NCBI GenBank assembly: GCA_937927845.1
Contig: CALFXE010000067.1
Location: 1 to 64,000 of the forward strand
Direction: 5' to 3'
Length of the DNA stretch: 64,000 nucleotides
From: an uncultured Paludibacter sp.
GTDB taxonomy: Bacteria; Bacteroidota; Bacteroidia; Bacteroidales; Paludibacteraceae
The position numbers and the translations under genes are program-made. The notes beneath the pieces were generated by a model. That model was not told the origin of the DNA and made no database searches. It worked only from the letters and a program-made list of their open reading frames with translations. The number at the start of each line of letters is the position of its first letter. Position 1 is the first letter of the stretch. Positions 25,559 to 33,904 of the stretch are shown here, piece after piece.

Positions 25559-27127
25559 TCATAATTTTACCACAAGATTATCTCCTATTTTTGTAGAGGG
25601 CTTTTTCTCAATATACTCCCGTAATGAAAAATCTTTTCTCAATGCTCTATCAGAAATAAAAAGTATTGAACCGCCATAAATATCGGACATAATATCATCC
25701 TTTTCAGCTATGATAACACTCTCTCCTAAATATACTTTCATATTCTCTGGACGGCGGATTCCATAAACAATGTATTGTTTTGAATTTTCTGATAACTCAA
25801 TCCCACTCTTACACATATTTTCATAACCGACATAGCTGTTCAGAAAAGGCATTTCAAAGGATACAATAAATATCACGGTTAAAATCCCTATTGATATGCT
25901 GTTAATCGAACGAATTATATTCTTTCGGAAAATCAGAAAATATAAAGAAAGGAATCCAAATAGAGCAAGTGAAATTAATCCCCATATTATGGAAGTGTGA
26001 ATTTCATTCAACCAAGAAAATGTAATATCATTTTTACTCAATAAAAACAACGGCAAAGCCATTATTGCTATGAGAGATAACGCTATCATAAAATATACAA
26101 TCCATTTCTTATTCTTTAATCTCATCAATATAATAACTGACAGATAAGCCACAAAAGGAAATACAGGCAACATATAAATTTCAATCTTTGCACTTACAAT
26201 AGATAAGACAAGAAATGACGTTAAAACAACAGTCAAAAACAATTTATCTATATCTGTTTTTATCAGCTTATTTTTAATCCCTAACAGGATAAGGGCAAAG
26301 AATAAAATTGACCAAGGAGCGAAGGAATACCAAAATACCTGAAAATAATAATAGAACGGCTCCTTATGATGGAATGAGCTAACAGCACGGTTGAATGTCT
26401 GATTAAAGAGTAAATCGTTCAAATAACTATTTCCCGCTTCAACCCACACTAAGCTGAACCAAACAGAACAAAGCAATAAGAGTATTCCCCAAGTTCTAAA
26501 CCCTAAATATTTTCCACTATCCTTAATTTTCCCTTTTATAGTTAGAAATGTCAGTATAGAGACTACCGGAATAATTATTCCGATTGGCCCTTTACTGAAT
26601 ATTGCGAGGAAAATACAAAGAGGAAGCAAATACTTATCATATTTTCTCTCTCTGCCTGAATACATTCTATAAAAAACATATAATGCCAATGTTATAAACA
26701 TAGACATTAACATATCCATTCTTAGAATAATGGCTCCACCCATAAATAGAGCGCTTGTGAACAATAATAGTTTTGCACTGGATTGATATTCGTTTGGAAG
26801 TTCAGCTCGTGTCCACCTGTCCATCGTAAACTGAATGACAAAAGCGGGTAGTAATGAGAATAGCGACAAGAACCATATTTGATGACTTCCGAATATCTTT
26901 TTTCCGAGCATTATAATCCAGAAATATAAAGGCGGTTTATCGGCATATATTTCACCATGATTATAAAATGAGAAAAAATTCCCTGTTTTTAAGGCATCAT
27001 CAACTATATTCAAATATCTAAGTTCGTTTGCAGGCGTATAATCCCGGAGTAGGATTAATGGGAACATTAATGCAAAAACAAGAATATAGTAGATGTGGTC
27101 AATCGTAAATAATCGTTTTAATGTCAT
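25559..27127 (-). CDS. ArnT-like lipid A glycosyltransferase (GT-C fold)
   Basis: This 522-residue polytopic protein belongs to the ArnT/PMT superfamily, which moves a sugar from an undecaprenyl-phosphate carrier to lipid A or to a protein in the periplasm. The N-terminal loop has NELRYLNIVDDALKTGNFF and YADKPPLYFW, matching the conserved periplasmic loop that holds the catalytic acidic residue. About eleven membrane segments follow, then a soluble C-terminal domain. It is the last gene of a tight operon with PAP2, GT2, LAB_N and epimerase genes. That context suggests transfer of a hexuronic acid or similar sugar to lipid A; the sugar is inferred. Confidence 0.82.
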   Translation of the reverse strand: MTLKRLFTIDHIYYILVFALMFPLILLRDYTPANELRYLNIVDDALKTGNFFSFYNHGEIYADKPPLYFWIIMLGKKIFGSHQIWFLSLFSLLPAFVIQFTMDRWTRAELPNEYQSSAKLLLFTSALFMGGAIILRMDMLMSMFITLALYVFYRMYSGRERKYDKYLLPLCIFLAIFSKGPIGIIIPVVSILTFLTIKGKIKDSGKYLGFRTWGILLLLCSVWFSLVWVEAGNSYLNDLLFNQTFNRAVSSFHHKEPFYYYFQVFWYSFAPWSILFFALILLGIKNKLIKTDIDKLFLTVVLTSFLVLSIVSAKIEIYMLPVFPFVAYLSVIILMRLKNKKWIVYFMIALSLIAIMALPLFLLSKNDITFSWLNEIHTSIIWGLISLALFGFLSLYFLIFRKNIIRSINSISIGILTVIFIVSFEMPFLNSYVGYENMCKSGIELSENSKQYIVYGIRRPENMKVYLGESVIIAEKDDIMSDIYGGSILFISDRALRKDFSLREYIEKKPSTKIGDNLVVKL

Positions 27128-27150
27128 AGTTAATAATTAAGGATTAACAC

Positions 27151-28173
27151 CTATTGATTTTCCATTGAGTTAAACCACTCAATAAATGATTTTATTCCTT
27201 CCGGTAATACTGTTTTGGGCTTATAATGAATGTATCTGGTCAATTTGCTTATATCAGCATAGGTTTCCTTTACATCACCGGATTGAAAAGGGTACATTTC
27301 CAAATGAGCGTCTTTTTGCATTTCATATTCAATCGCTTCTATAAACTGGAGTAAATTAACTGGCTTTGAATTGCCGATATTAAAAATCTGATAGAAAGCG
27401 GAATCTGAATTTTTATCCGGAGTTTTATCCAAGAGTAAGACGATGCTTTTTATAACATCATCTATATAGGTGAAATCTCTAAGCATATCCCCATTATTAA
27501 AAACCTTGATTGTTCTGCCCTCCCGAATAGATCTTGCGAAAATCATCGGAGCCATATCAGGTCTTCCCCATGCTCCATATACAGTAAAAAGTCTTATTCC
27601 TGTGGAGGGCAAATTGAACAAATGACTATAAGAATGAGCCATCAGTTCATTACTTTTTTTTGTTGCAGCATAAAAACTGGCAGGATTATCAACTGTGGCA
27701 GATTCCTTAAAAGGAATTTTATTGTTCAATCCATAAACCGAAGAACTGGAAGCATATATAAGATGCTTGATATTATTATGCCTGCAACACTCTAAGATAT
27801 TTACAAAGCCAAGAATGTTAGAGTTGATATAAGCATGGGGATTTTCTAAAGAATACCGAACCCCCGCTTGTGCTGCCAGATTGATAACATAATCAAATTG
27901 ATACTTCTTAAAAAGAACACCTAATTGTATAAAGTCCGTAAGATCAATCTTTCCAAAATCATAATTGCAATAAAATGAACTATGGACTACTTCATTTTCT
28001 GTTATATCCTCTTTTCCTATTCCACATTCAGACAACCTGCCATATTTTAGGTTTACATCGTAATAGTCATTTATATTATCTATTCCCACAACGAAATTCT
28101 CTTTATTTTCAACCAATGCTTTTACCAAGTGAAATCCGATAAATCCTGCACTGCCTGTAACTAATATTTTCAT
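27151..28173 (-). CDS. NAD-dependent epimerase, UDP-glucuronate 4-epimerase-like
   Basis: This 340-residue SDR-family enzyme has the NAD-binding motif VTGSAGFIGFHLV at its N-terminus and the catalytic YAATK. The stretch RLFTVYGAWGRPDMAPMIFA is a hallmark of the CapI/UDP-glucuronate 4-epimerase subgroup, so UDP-galacturonate is the likely product. It would supply the sugar donor for the GT2 and ArnT-like enzymes beside it. Its start overlaps the LAB_N gene stop by 4 bases (ATGA). It is predicted to be cytoplasmic. Confidence 0.85.
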   Translation of the reverse strand: MKILVTGSAGFIGFHLVKALVENKENFVVGIDNINDYYDVNLKYGRLSECGIGKEDITENEVVHSSFYCNYDFGKIDLTDFIQLGVLFKKYQFDYVINLAAQAGVRYSLENPHAYINSNILGFVNILECCRHNNIKHLIYASSSSVYGLNNKIPFKESATVDNPASFYAATKKSNELMAHSYSHLFNLPSTGIRLFTVYGAWGRPDMAPMIFARSIREGRTIKVFNNGDMLRDFTYIDDVIKSIVLLLDKTPDKNSDSAFYQIFNIGNSKPVNLLQFIEAIEYEMQKDAHLEMYPFQSGDVKETYADISKLTRYIHYKPKTVLPEGIKSFIEWFNSMENQ

Positions 28174-28817
28174 TTAATCTCTTTTTTAGATTCATCCTCA
28201 TTACAGTTTTTTATAATCAACCACACATTTCTGGAATATGTGATAAAACCAAAACTTTGACCAATAAGCAATACCGGATCTTCTCTGAATATTGCGTATG
28301 CAATAGTTATCAGAGAACCTATTATACTCAACAGCCAAAAGTTTAAGGGAAGGACAGATTCACCTCTCAATCTTGAATGCCACCATTGATAAACAAAGCG
28401 GAAAGTGAAAATTATCTGACCTGCGGAACCAAATAGAAGTAACCATAACGATATATTTGAAAATAACCTGTCAATGCTTACTTCATTGTTATATAGCACA
28501 TAGCAAAGTGCGGCAGCAGGTATTAAGAGAATTACTGTTCTTATAGCTAAATGGATTTTTTTCCAGTTGTTTTTACTATTCAAATTCCATATATAGATAT
28601 AATAGGAGAATAGTTGTCCGAGAATTATTACAAAATCTCCCCTTAGCCACCCATATATAGAAAATAATATAGAAGCTAATAAACTTAACTGCCAATAGAT
28701 AGTCGGAGATACAACTTTTTTAGCCTTTTCCGATAAAATCCACTGAATAAGCATTCTGGCAGAAAATAACCCCTGTGCTAAAAAACCTAAAACAAAATAC
28801 CAAATGTCGTTATTCAC
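28170..28817 (-). CDS. Tandem LAB_N-domain membrane protein
   Basis: The 215-residue protein contains two copies of the small membrane domain first named from the N-terminus of lipid-A-disaccharide synthase. Copy 1 spans about residues 5-80 (FSARMLIQWILSEKAKKVVSPTIYWQLSLLAS). Copy 2 spans about 120-205 (FTFRFVYQWWHSRLRGESVLPLNFWLLSIIGS). Six or more membrane helices are expected. There is no LpxB catalytic domain. Its place between the GT2 and epimerase genes suggests it helps to flip or deliver the lipid-linked sugar; this is inference. Confidence 0.75.
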   Translation of the reverse strand: MNNDIWYFVLGFLAQGLFSARMLIQWILSEKAKKVVSPTIYWQLSLLASILFSIYGWLRGDFVIILGQLFSYYIYIWNLNSKNNWKKIHLAIRTVILLIPAAALCYVLYNNEVSIDRLFSNISLWLLLFGSAGQIIFTFRFVYQWWHSRLRGESVLPLNFWLLSIIGSLITIAYAIFREDPVLLIGQSFGFITYSRNVWLIIKNCNEDESKKEIK

Positions 28818-28830
28818 TTTTTGCTATGGC

Positions 28831-29562
28831 TTAATTAATACCTTCTTTTTCAATAGTATAGTTTATGTACCGTTTCTTCATCCATCGGAAAGCAAAGCAA
28901 TCCATAAAAGGACTAACCAACCTGTTCCATAAATGAAATTTTGATTGACCTGCGGTACGTTCAAAATGCCTAACAGGAACCTGCTTTACCCTGCCATGTT
29001 GTAACTGAAGGAGAGCAGGTAGGAAACGGTGCATCCCCGTAAACATCGGAATGCGTTTAGCGTATTCGGTATGAATAATTTTTAGTGGACACCCCGTATC
29101 TTCTATGCCGTCATTAGTCATCATGCGGCGAAAACTATTGGCTATTTTCGACGATAGTTTTTTTCCTAAACTATCTTTGCGTCCTGTACGGATACCCATT
29201 ACCATTTCATATTCATTTCTATATGGCAATAAAAGTTCAAAATCTTTAGGCGCTGTTTGTAAATCAGCATCTATATATCCGACAAATGACGACTGGGCTA
29301 TATCTATCCCTGCTTTTATAGCTGCGCTTAATCCGCAATTTCGAGCAAAACTTATATAAAAAAGATGACGGTTTCGCTGACACACTTCCTGTATCAATGT
29401 TTTGCTTTGGTCTTTCGATCCATCATCAACGAATAGTATGCAGGTTTTTACTGATGAAGAACATACATATTCAGATAGTTCCTTTTCAAGTTTGTTTATA
29501 TTTTCTTCTTCATTATAAACAGGAACTATTATGGTTAAATCATAATCTTTTGTAGAGTTCAT
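28831..29562 (-). CDS. Family 2 glycosyltransferase (DPM1/ArnC-like, soluble form)
   Basis: This 243-residue GT-A enzyme begins LTIIVPVYNEEENINKL. It contains FVDDGSKDQS and the metal-binding YIDADLQTAPKDFELL, typical of enzymes that make polyprenyl-phosphate sugars. The end has ERTAGQSKFHLW. Unlike ArnC or GtrB it lacks the two C-terminal membrane helices. It likely loads a sugar onto undecaprenyl phosphate for the ArnT-like transferase, as RgtE does for galacturonate in Rhizobium; the analogy is inferred. It is 12 bases from the PAP2 gene upstream. Confidence 0.82.
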   Translation of the reverse strand: MNSTKDYDLTIIVPVYNEEENINKLEKELSEYVCSSSVKTCILFVDDGSKDQSKTLIQEVCQRNRHLFYISFARNCGLSAAIKAGIDIAQSSFVGYIDADLQTAPKDFELLLPYRNEYEMVMGIRTGRKDSLGKKLSSKIANSFRRMMTNDGIEDTGCPLKIIHTEYAKRIPMFTGMHRFLPALLQLQHGRVKQVPVRHFERTAGQSKFHLWNRLVSPFMDCFAFRWMKKRYINYTIEKEGIN

Positions 29563-29574
29563 ATCATTTATATT

Positions 29575-30369
29575 TTAAAATTGCATTGAAAGCGATAAAC
29601 CACCCTGCTGACCTGTGTAATAGGGGTAAAAAGCAAGATTTCGTTTGTTCTTTTTCTCCTGACCACCTTTAAATATTTTCTTTTCAACAGTAGGATAGAG
29701 CCAATAGGCAAGTTTTGTACTTAATATGCCAAGCCCGGCACCGAATGCGACGTCGCCTACCCAGTGCTTATTATTGTATATGCGGAATGCTCCGGTTCCC
29801 GCAGCGATAGTATATCCCGCTATTCCATACCAGATTGAAACATCTTTATATTCTTGCCAAAGAAATTCAGCACCCATAAAAGCGATTGCCGTATGCCCTG
29901 ACGGAAAAGAATTTTTTGCGGATTTATCTGGTCTTTCAACTCGTGCCGTATATTTTAAACCATTCACTGAAGCCGCCGTGAACAGGCTTGCCATTCCTAA
30001 AATAATCGTCCTGTCTTTGAAATTGTGTTTGCCTTTTATCCCGACTAAGTTTAAAGCATATACACTCGCCGCAGGTACATATTGCGTTATATCATCAATC
30101 TGAAACTTTTCAGGTTTGTGTGTTATTACTTCATGCCCTATGGCATAGTTTAATAGGCGATTTTTGGGCGCTAATGTTGCTTCTATTGTTCCGTACAACA
30201 TCAGGGATGCAGGTATTATTAATTGTTTATATGAGAATTTATAGTCATTTACCTGAATACTATCGCTTTCAGAAAGCGTGTTATTATTTGTTTGGGTATA
30301 AGCATTTGGGAGTGAAACCGAAAGTAATAACACAATGGTACACAATGCTTTTGTCAATTTTAAAAACAT
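29575..30369 (-). CDS. PAP2-family lipid phosphatase (LpxE/LpxF-like)
   Basis: This 264-residue protein has a signal-like N-terminus (ending NAYTQ) and the three PAP2 motifs: KYTARVERP, PSGHTAIAF and GAFRIYNNKHWVGD. Proteins of this type remove phosphate from lipid A or from polyprenyl phosphates on the periplasmic side. With the downstream sugar-transfer genes it suggests replacement of a lipid A phosphate by a sugar. It is the first gene of the five-gene cassette. The substrate (1- or 4'-phosphate) cannot be decided. Confidence 0.82.
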   Translation of the reverse strand: MFLKLTKALCTIVLLLSVSLPNAYTQTNNNTLSESDSIQVNDYKFSYKQLIIPASLMLYGTIEATLAPKNRLLNYAIGHEVITHKPEKFQIDDITQYVPAASVYALNLVGIKGKHNFKDRTIILGMASLFTAASVNGLKYTARVERPDKSAKNSFPSGHTAIAFMGAEFLWQEYKDVSIWYGIAGYTIAAGTGAFRIYNNKHWVGDVAFGAGLGILSTKLAYWLYPTVEKKIFKGGQEKKNKRNLAFYPYYTGQQGGLSLSMQF

Positions 30370-30461
30370 CTTATTTATATTATTTTTTTGGGATTGTTCG
30401 GAAAATTAGATATAGCGGTGGCTTAGTATCTACCGGAAGATAGATTACAAGCACAAAGGAT

Positions 30462-30482
30462 AAAGACTATAATTTAGTCTTT
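30462..30482 (-). terminator. Weak hairpin after DUF6769-like copy 2
   Basis: AAAGACTA and TAGTCTTT (30462-30469, 30475-30482) form an 8-bp stem just downstream of the stop at 30486. The T-run is poor, so it may pause rather than terminate. Confidence 0.35.
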
Positions 30483-30485
30483 CTG

Positions 30486-30917
30486 TTATGAAAAGGTGAA
30501 AGGAGGTGCCCGCAAACCATGAAATTGATTTGCTGCTGCGGATTTATAGCTTAGTATATACTCACCGTAATCAGATTCGATAAATGAACTATCTAAACTA
30601 TAATTAAATAAATTTCCAACAAGGAAAAAGATAGGAAATAAAACAGTATCATTTTGATTATCTGATACTTTTAGTTTTGTTTCATCAACAGATGTAGGAA
30701 TGATGAATTTTGATTTAGCAATACAGGTTTCATCGTGATTTTGCTCACTATCCGTATCGCTGTGATGTGTATGTTCATCGTTTATTGCATTATCCAACTC
30801 ACACAACTCGATAACAATGCAGGCTTTCCCACCATGATGATGATGTGGAATAACTGCAAAAACCAAAAATAGTATGGTTGAGAGTACAATAGCGGATATG
30901 GAACATTTATTTTTCAA
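30486..30917 (-). CDS. DUF6769-like His-rich envelope protein (copy 2)
   Basis: This 143-residue paralogue of 23835-24272 has an N-terminal membrane segment (ISAIVLSTILFLVFAVI), PHHHH, CIVIELCELDNAINDEHTHH and the conserved end FFLVGNLFNY...YILSYKSAAANQFHGLRAPP. The start codon is TTG (30917); no ATG is available in frame. It lies ahead of the lipid A cassette just as copy 1 lies ahead of the efflux operon. Function is unknown; metal binding is suggested by composition. Confidence 0.65.
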   Translation of the reverse strand: MKNKCSISAIVLSTILFLVFAVIPHHHHGGKACIVIELCELDNAINDEHTHHSDTDSEQNHDETCIAKSKFIIPTSVDETKLKVSDNQNDTVLFPIFFLVGNLFNYSLDSSFIESDYGEYILSYKSAAANQFHGLRAPPFTFS

Positions 30918-30974
30918 ACTTAATATCTTAACTGTGGTTAGATAATTTTATTATAGGCAATGTGTTTTAAAAAA

Positions 30975-31014
30975 GGGATTCAATAAAGAAATTGTTTCCC
31001 CTTTATTGAATCCC
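30975..31014 (-). terminator. Strong terminator after His-rich lipoprotein 2
   Basis: A perfect 14-bp stem GGGATTCAATAAAG/CTTTATTGAATCCC (30975-30988, 31001-31014) is followed on the minus strand by a T-run (plus-strand A-run 30969-30974). Confidence 0.85.
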
Positions 31015-31031
31015 ATCGTACATAAAGGTTA

Positions 31032-31382
31032 TTAATGGTGTTTACCATCATGCGAACCGTGTGAATGACCATCTTTGTCATGTGTTCCATGATCGGTTCC
31101 ATTGTGATGGGTGCCGTCATGGTTTTTCCCTGAATGGTCGGAATATGCGCAGGCTTCGTGAGTGCCATCGTTATAAATATCACAATTTTCATGATTTCCC
31201 GCTGAACATTGCTCTGCTACACTTGCTTGGTAAGCTGCAACATCATCAAATCCTAAAGCCGCAGCTCTGGCTTCAATATCTTGTTTTGCTGATGTCCCAA
31301 AATCTTCATGGTCGTCATTACTGCAAGCAACGAATGTTACTGCAAATAAAACTACTGCCAACGAATAAAATAACTTTTTCAT
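31032..31382 (-). CDS. His-rich lipoprotein (copy 2, short)
   Basis: The start is ATG 31382 (MKKLFYSLAVVLFAVTFVAC), which gives 116 residues with a lipobox Cys at about 20. An ATG further upstream (31478) would include the promoter region and is rejected. The core CSAGNHENCDIYNDGTHEACAYSDHSGKNHDGTHHNGT matches the protein at 24843-25454. The end is His/Gly-rich (HGTHDKDGHSHGSHDGKHH) and lacks the 18-residue repeats. It has its own ECF-type promoter (31443-31468) and a strong terminator, so it is a one-gene unit. Confidence 0.75.
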   Translation of the reverse strand: MKKLFYSLAVVLFAVTFVACSNDDHEDFGTSAKQDIEARAAALGFDDVAAYQASVAEQCSAGNHENCDIYNDGTHEACAYSDHSGKNHDGTHHNGTDHGTHDKDGHSHGSHDGKHH

Positions 31383-31442
31383 TTGATCTACTAATTTACG
31401 AATTTGTACTTTGTTTTTTTCTGAAGCGCTTTCGTAATAGTA

Positions 31443-31468
31443 ACCGCATAAAGCAGGGTTTACCCTAC
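31443..31468 (-). promoter_or_regulatory. ECF-sigma promoter, site B
   Basis: GTAGGGTA (minus strand, 31468-31461), 12 bases, then TGCGGT (31448-31443). It lies immediately after the TonB-receptor stop and 60 bases before the His-rich lipoprotein start. Confidence 0.75.
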
Positions 31469-31474
31469 CATAAA

Positions 31475-33904
31475 TCAAAAAATAATTTCAAGAAATACCG
31501 TTGGAGTAAATGGAGTTGCTTTTGTGAAGATATTTGTTGCAGTATTTTGACCGGAAATCTGATAGTTGTATTTTATATTCTTAGTACCAAACACATTCAA
31601 TAGCGATACGCCTGCTTGCAGCCTTACTTTCTTTATTTGTGCCCTGTATGTAGCACCTATATCAAAGCGGCTGTATGGCTCATCGGAATAATCCGTATGT
31701 TCGTGTTCGGAGCCATGCTGTCCTTCCTCATTGCCTTGTCCATGTCCGTGCCCTCCAGTGGAAATATAAGAAAAGCCTGTACCATAAACATAACTCAACG
31801 AAAAATAGAAAGGATCGAATGCCCCGATACCTCCGACTTTTATTTCATGCGAAAGTTCGTTTTGCGGTTTACTAAGGCGGTTGATGGAATACGAGCCATA
31901 TAAAGTATGATTTCTGATTAGCTTTTTGGCAAACAAGTCTGCTCCTAAAATCGTATTATCTATTTTATAGACTGTATTATCCAAAAAATACTGACTGTTT
32001 TTTGTAGTCTTATAATATCCTTCCATACTGACCAAGAAGCCGTTTTTACTGTATGCAATACCTGCGGTAGTGTGCATTGCCTTTGTAAAGGTACTGTCTG
32101 CCATAGTCCATACGGTTTGAAATCCCGATTCATCATATTGGTATGCGGTACGGGTAAGAAACTGATTGTATAGTCCCCACGAAGCAGTTGCAGTTAGTTC
32201 TTCCGATATTTTATATGTGCCGGATAAACGGGGCTGTACATAGACTTTTTTATTCAATGGCATATCCACCCGTACACCTGCACTTAAAGTCAAATTATCC
32301 AATAATATATTATCTGTAATATAGACTGTCGGCTTATCCAGTTCTCCGCATAGCTCGTTCAGACTTACCCTGTATTGTTGCCACTCCCCGCCAACTTGTA
32401 CTTTGTTACGGCTTCCGATATTAAAGTCATGGTTAAGTCTTACCGAAAACTCCTGTACCTCATTATCCAGATGACTAACATCGTCTGTTGTCGGCTTTTT
32501 ATCTCCCAGTATTGTGAGATTATCCAACAAAGAGGTAAGCCGTGAGAATGTAGCCACAACTTTTGTAGTTGAGCCGTTTTCCCATACCCGTTTATAAGAA
32601 GCCGCCCCACCATATTGCCTGTTCTTTTCAGAAGCATTGACATCATACTCGTTTGGTTGATTTACCGAGTATTTAAAGCGGTCATTAGCTCCATACAGGC
32701 TGATGTAATAGGAATCATCCTTAAATGCTTTTCCTGATAGCTTTAAATTGGCATCATTGAAATGGTAATCAGGCTTTATATATATGCTTGAATAAATCGT
32801 TTGTGGATTATTTTCACTATTGGATAAATCCACATTCTCATTGTTATACAGGTTATAGAAAGTCTGCCTGTAAGCAGCAGAGATATTCAATTTCTTTGTC
32901 AAGGGTACCGAAGCAAAAAGGTTCATTGTATAATTGCTGACAGTTGCTTTTACAGACGGAGCATTAAAATTACCGTCTATACCTGTTATCTCCGTAATGG
33001 CACCGATACGTCCGCCCTGATTGGAGCCGTACCCGCCTTTCAAGATGCGTATGTCTTTTACCATATAGGGATTGACCGAACCTATATGGTCGTTATAGTT
33101 CTTTATACCGAATAGCGTATATCCGTCGTATGTTATCTTGCTTTCACCCATATTACTGCCCCACACAATCAGGTCTTCCGATGGCTCGCCCGATGCTCTT
33201 ACTCCGGGCATCATCCGCATAAGGTTAAATACGGAATTATCATTGCTTCCGGGAATATATTTTGAAATTTGATGATTGATGCGGATTTCGCCGGGACTAT
33301 TGCCGGATTGGATAAGCATTGTGGCGGGAGCAGGACTGACGATTACTTCATCCATAGTAAAAACAGCAGATTGTAGCCGGATTTCGTTTAGTCCGGGAGA
33401 AAGAATAGTATCTTGTGCCTGATAGCCCAAATACTGCACTTGTACACGCTGATTTCCTTTTTTCTCGGTTTTGAAAGAAAAATAACCTGCTTCATCAGTT
33501 GAAACGGTCTTTTCGGGAGTAGTGATATAAGCGTAAGGTAAACCTTCTTCGCTATCTGCATCCCTTATTGTCCCTGAAAACGTATAGTACCGCTTAACTT
33601 CAACAACAGGCGGTTGCTCTATCTTTTCAGTATAGGAAGCGATAACATAAACTCCGTTTATATTTTCGTGGCGAAACGGTTTATCTTTCAGCAAAAAATC
33701 AAGTGCGCTTTGAGGATTATTAAATTTTCGATTGACCGTTACCTTATATTGGGAAAGGGCATTATCATCAAAAGAAATTTCTACGGGTAATCCCCGCAGA
33801 ACATCGTTAAGGGGCTTGTCATTAACGACCAAATGCAGCTCTTGTGAAAAAGCTGCAATTGTGCCTGTAAGGGTTATTATAAGTATAACTATAAATTTCT
33901 TCAA
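31475..33904 (-). CDS. TonB-dependent receptor with signalling (STN) domain
   Basis: The 809-residue outer-membrane receptor has a signal peptide (ending AAFSQ) and an STN domain (about 22-80), as in FecA-type transducers. A carboxypeptidase-regulatory-like domain (about 107-190), a plug (LMRMMPGVRASGEPSEDLIVWG) and the 22-stranded barrel follow. A late loop is His-rich (GGHGHGQGNEEGQHGSEHEH, near residue 720-740) and probably captures a metal or metal complex. It is encoded directly after FecR and sigma, so occupancy can be signalled to the ECF sigma factor. Confidence 0.9.
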   Translation of the reverse strand: MKKFIVILIITLTGTIAAFSQELHLVVNDKPLNDVLRGLPVEISFDDNALSQYKVTVNRKFNNPQSALDFLLKDKPFRHENINGVYVIASYTEKIEQPPVVEVKRYYTFSGTIRDADSEEGLPYAYITTPEKTVSTDEAGYFSFKTEKKGNQRVQVQYLGYQAQDTILSPGLNEIRLQSAVFTMDEVIVSPAPATMLIQSGNSPGEIRINHQISKYIPGSNDNSVFNLMRMMPGVRASGEPSEDLIVWGSNMGESKITYDGYTLFGIKNYNDHIGSVNPYMVKDIRILKGGYGSNQGGRIGAITEITGIDGNFNAPSVKATVSNYTMNLFASVPLTKKLNISAAYRQTFYNLYNNENVDLSNSENNPQTIYSSIYIKPDYHFNDANLKLSGKAFKDDSYYISLYGANDRFKYSVNQPNEYDVNASEKNRQYGGAASYKRVWENGSTTKVVATFSRLTSLLDNLTILGDKKPTTDDVSHLDNEVQEFSVRLNHDFNIGSRNKVQVGGEWQQYRVSLNELCGELDKPTVYITDNILLDNLTLSAGVRVDMPLNKKVYVQPRLSGTYKISEELTATASWGLYNQFLTRTAYQYDESGFQTVWTMADSTFTKAMHTTAGIAYSKNGFLVSMEGYYKTTKNSQYFLDNTVYKIDNTILGADLFAKKLIRNHTLYGSYSINRLSKPQNELSHEIKVGGIGAFDPFYFSLSYVYGTGFSYISTGGHGHGQGNEEGQHGSEHEHTDYSDEPYSRFDIGATYRAQIKKVRLQAGVSLLNVFGTKNIKYNYQISGQNTATNIFTKATPFTPTVFLEIIF

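Noticed and set aside
31383..31478. Upstream extension of the short His-rich lipoprotein
   Set aside because: It would contain the ECF promoter and displace the signal peptide. ATG 31382 gives a normal lipoprotein start.
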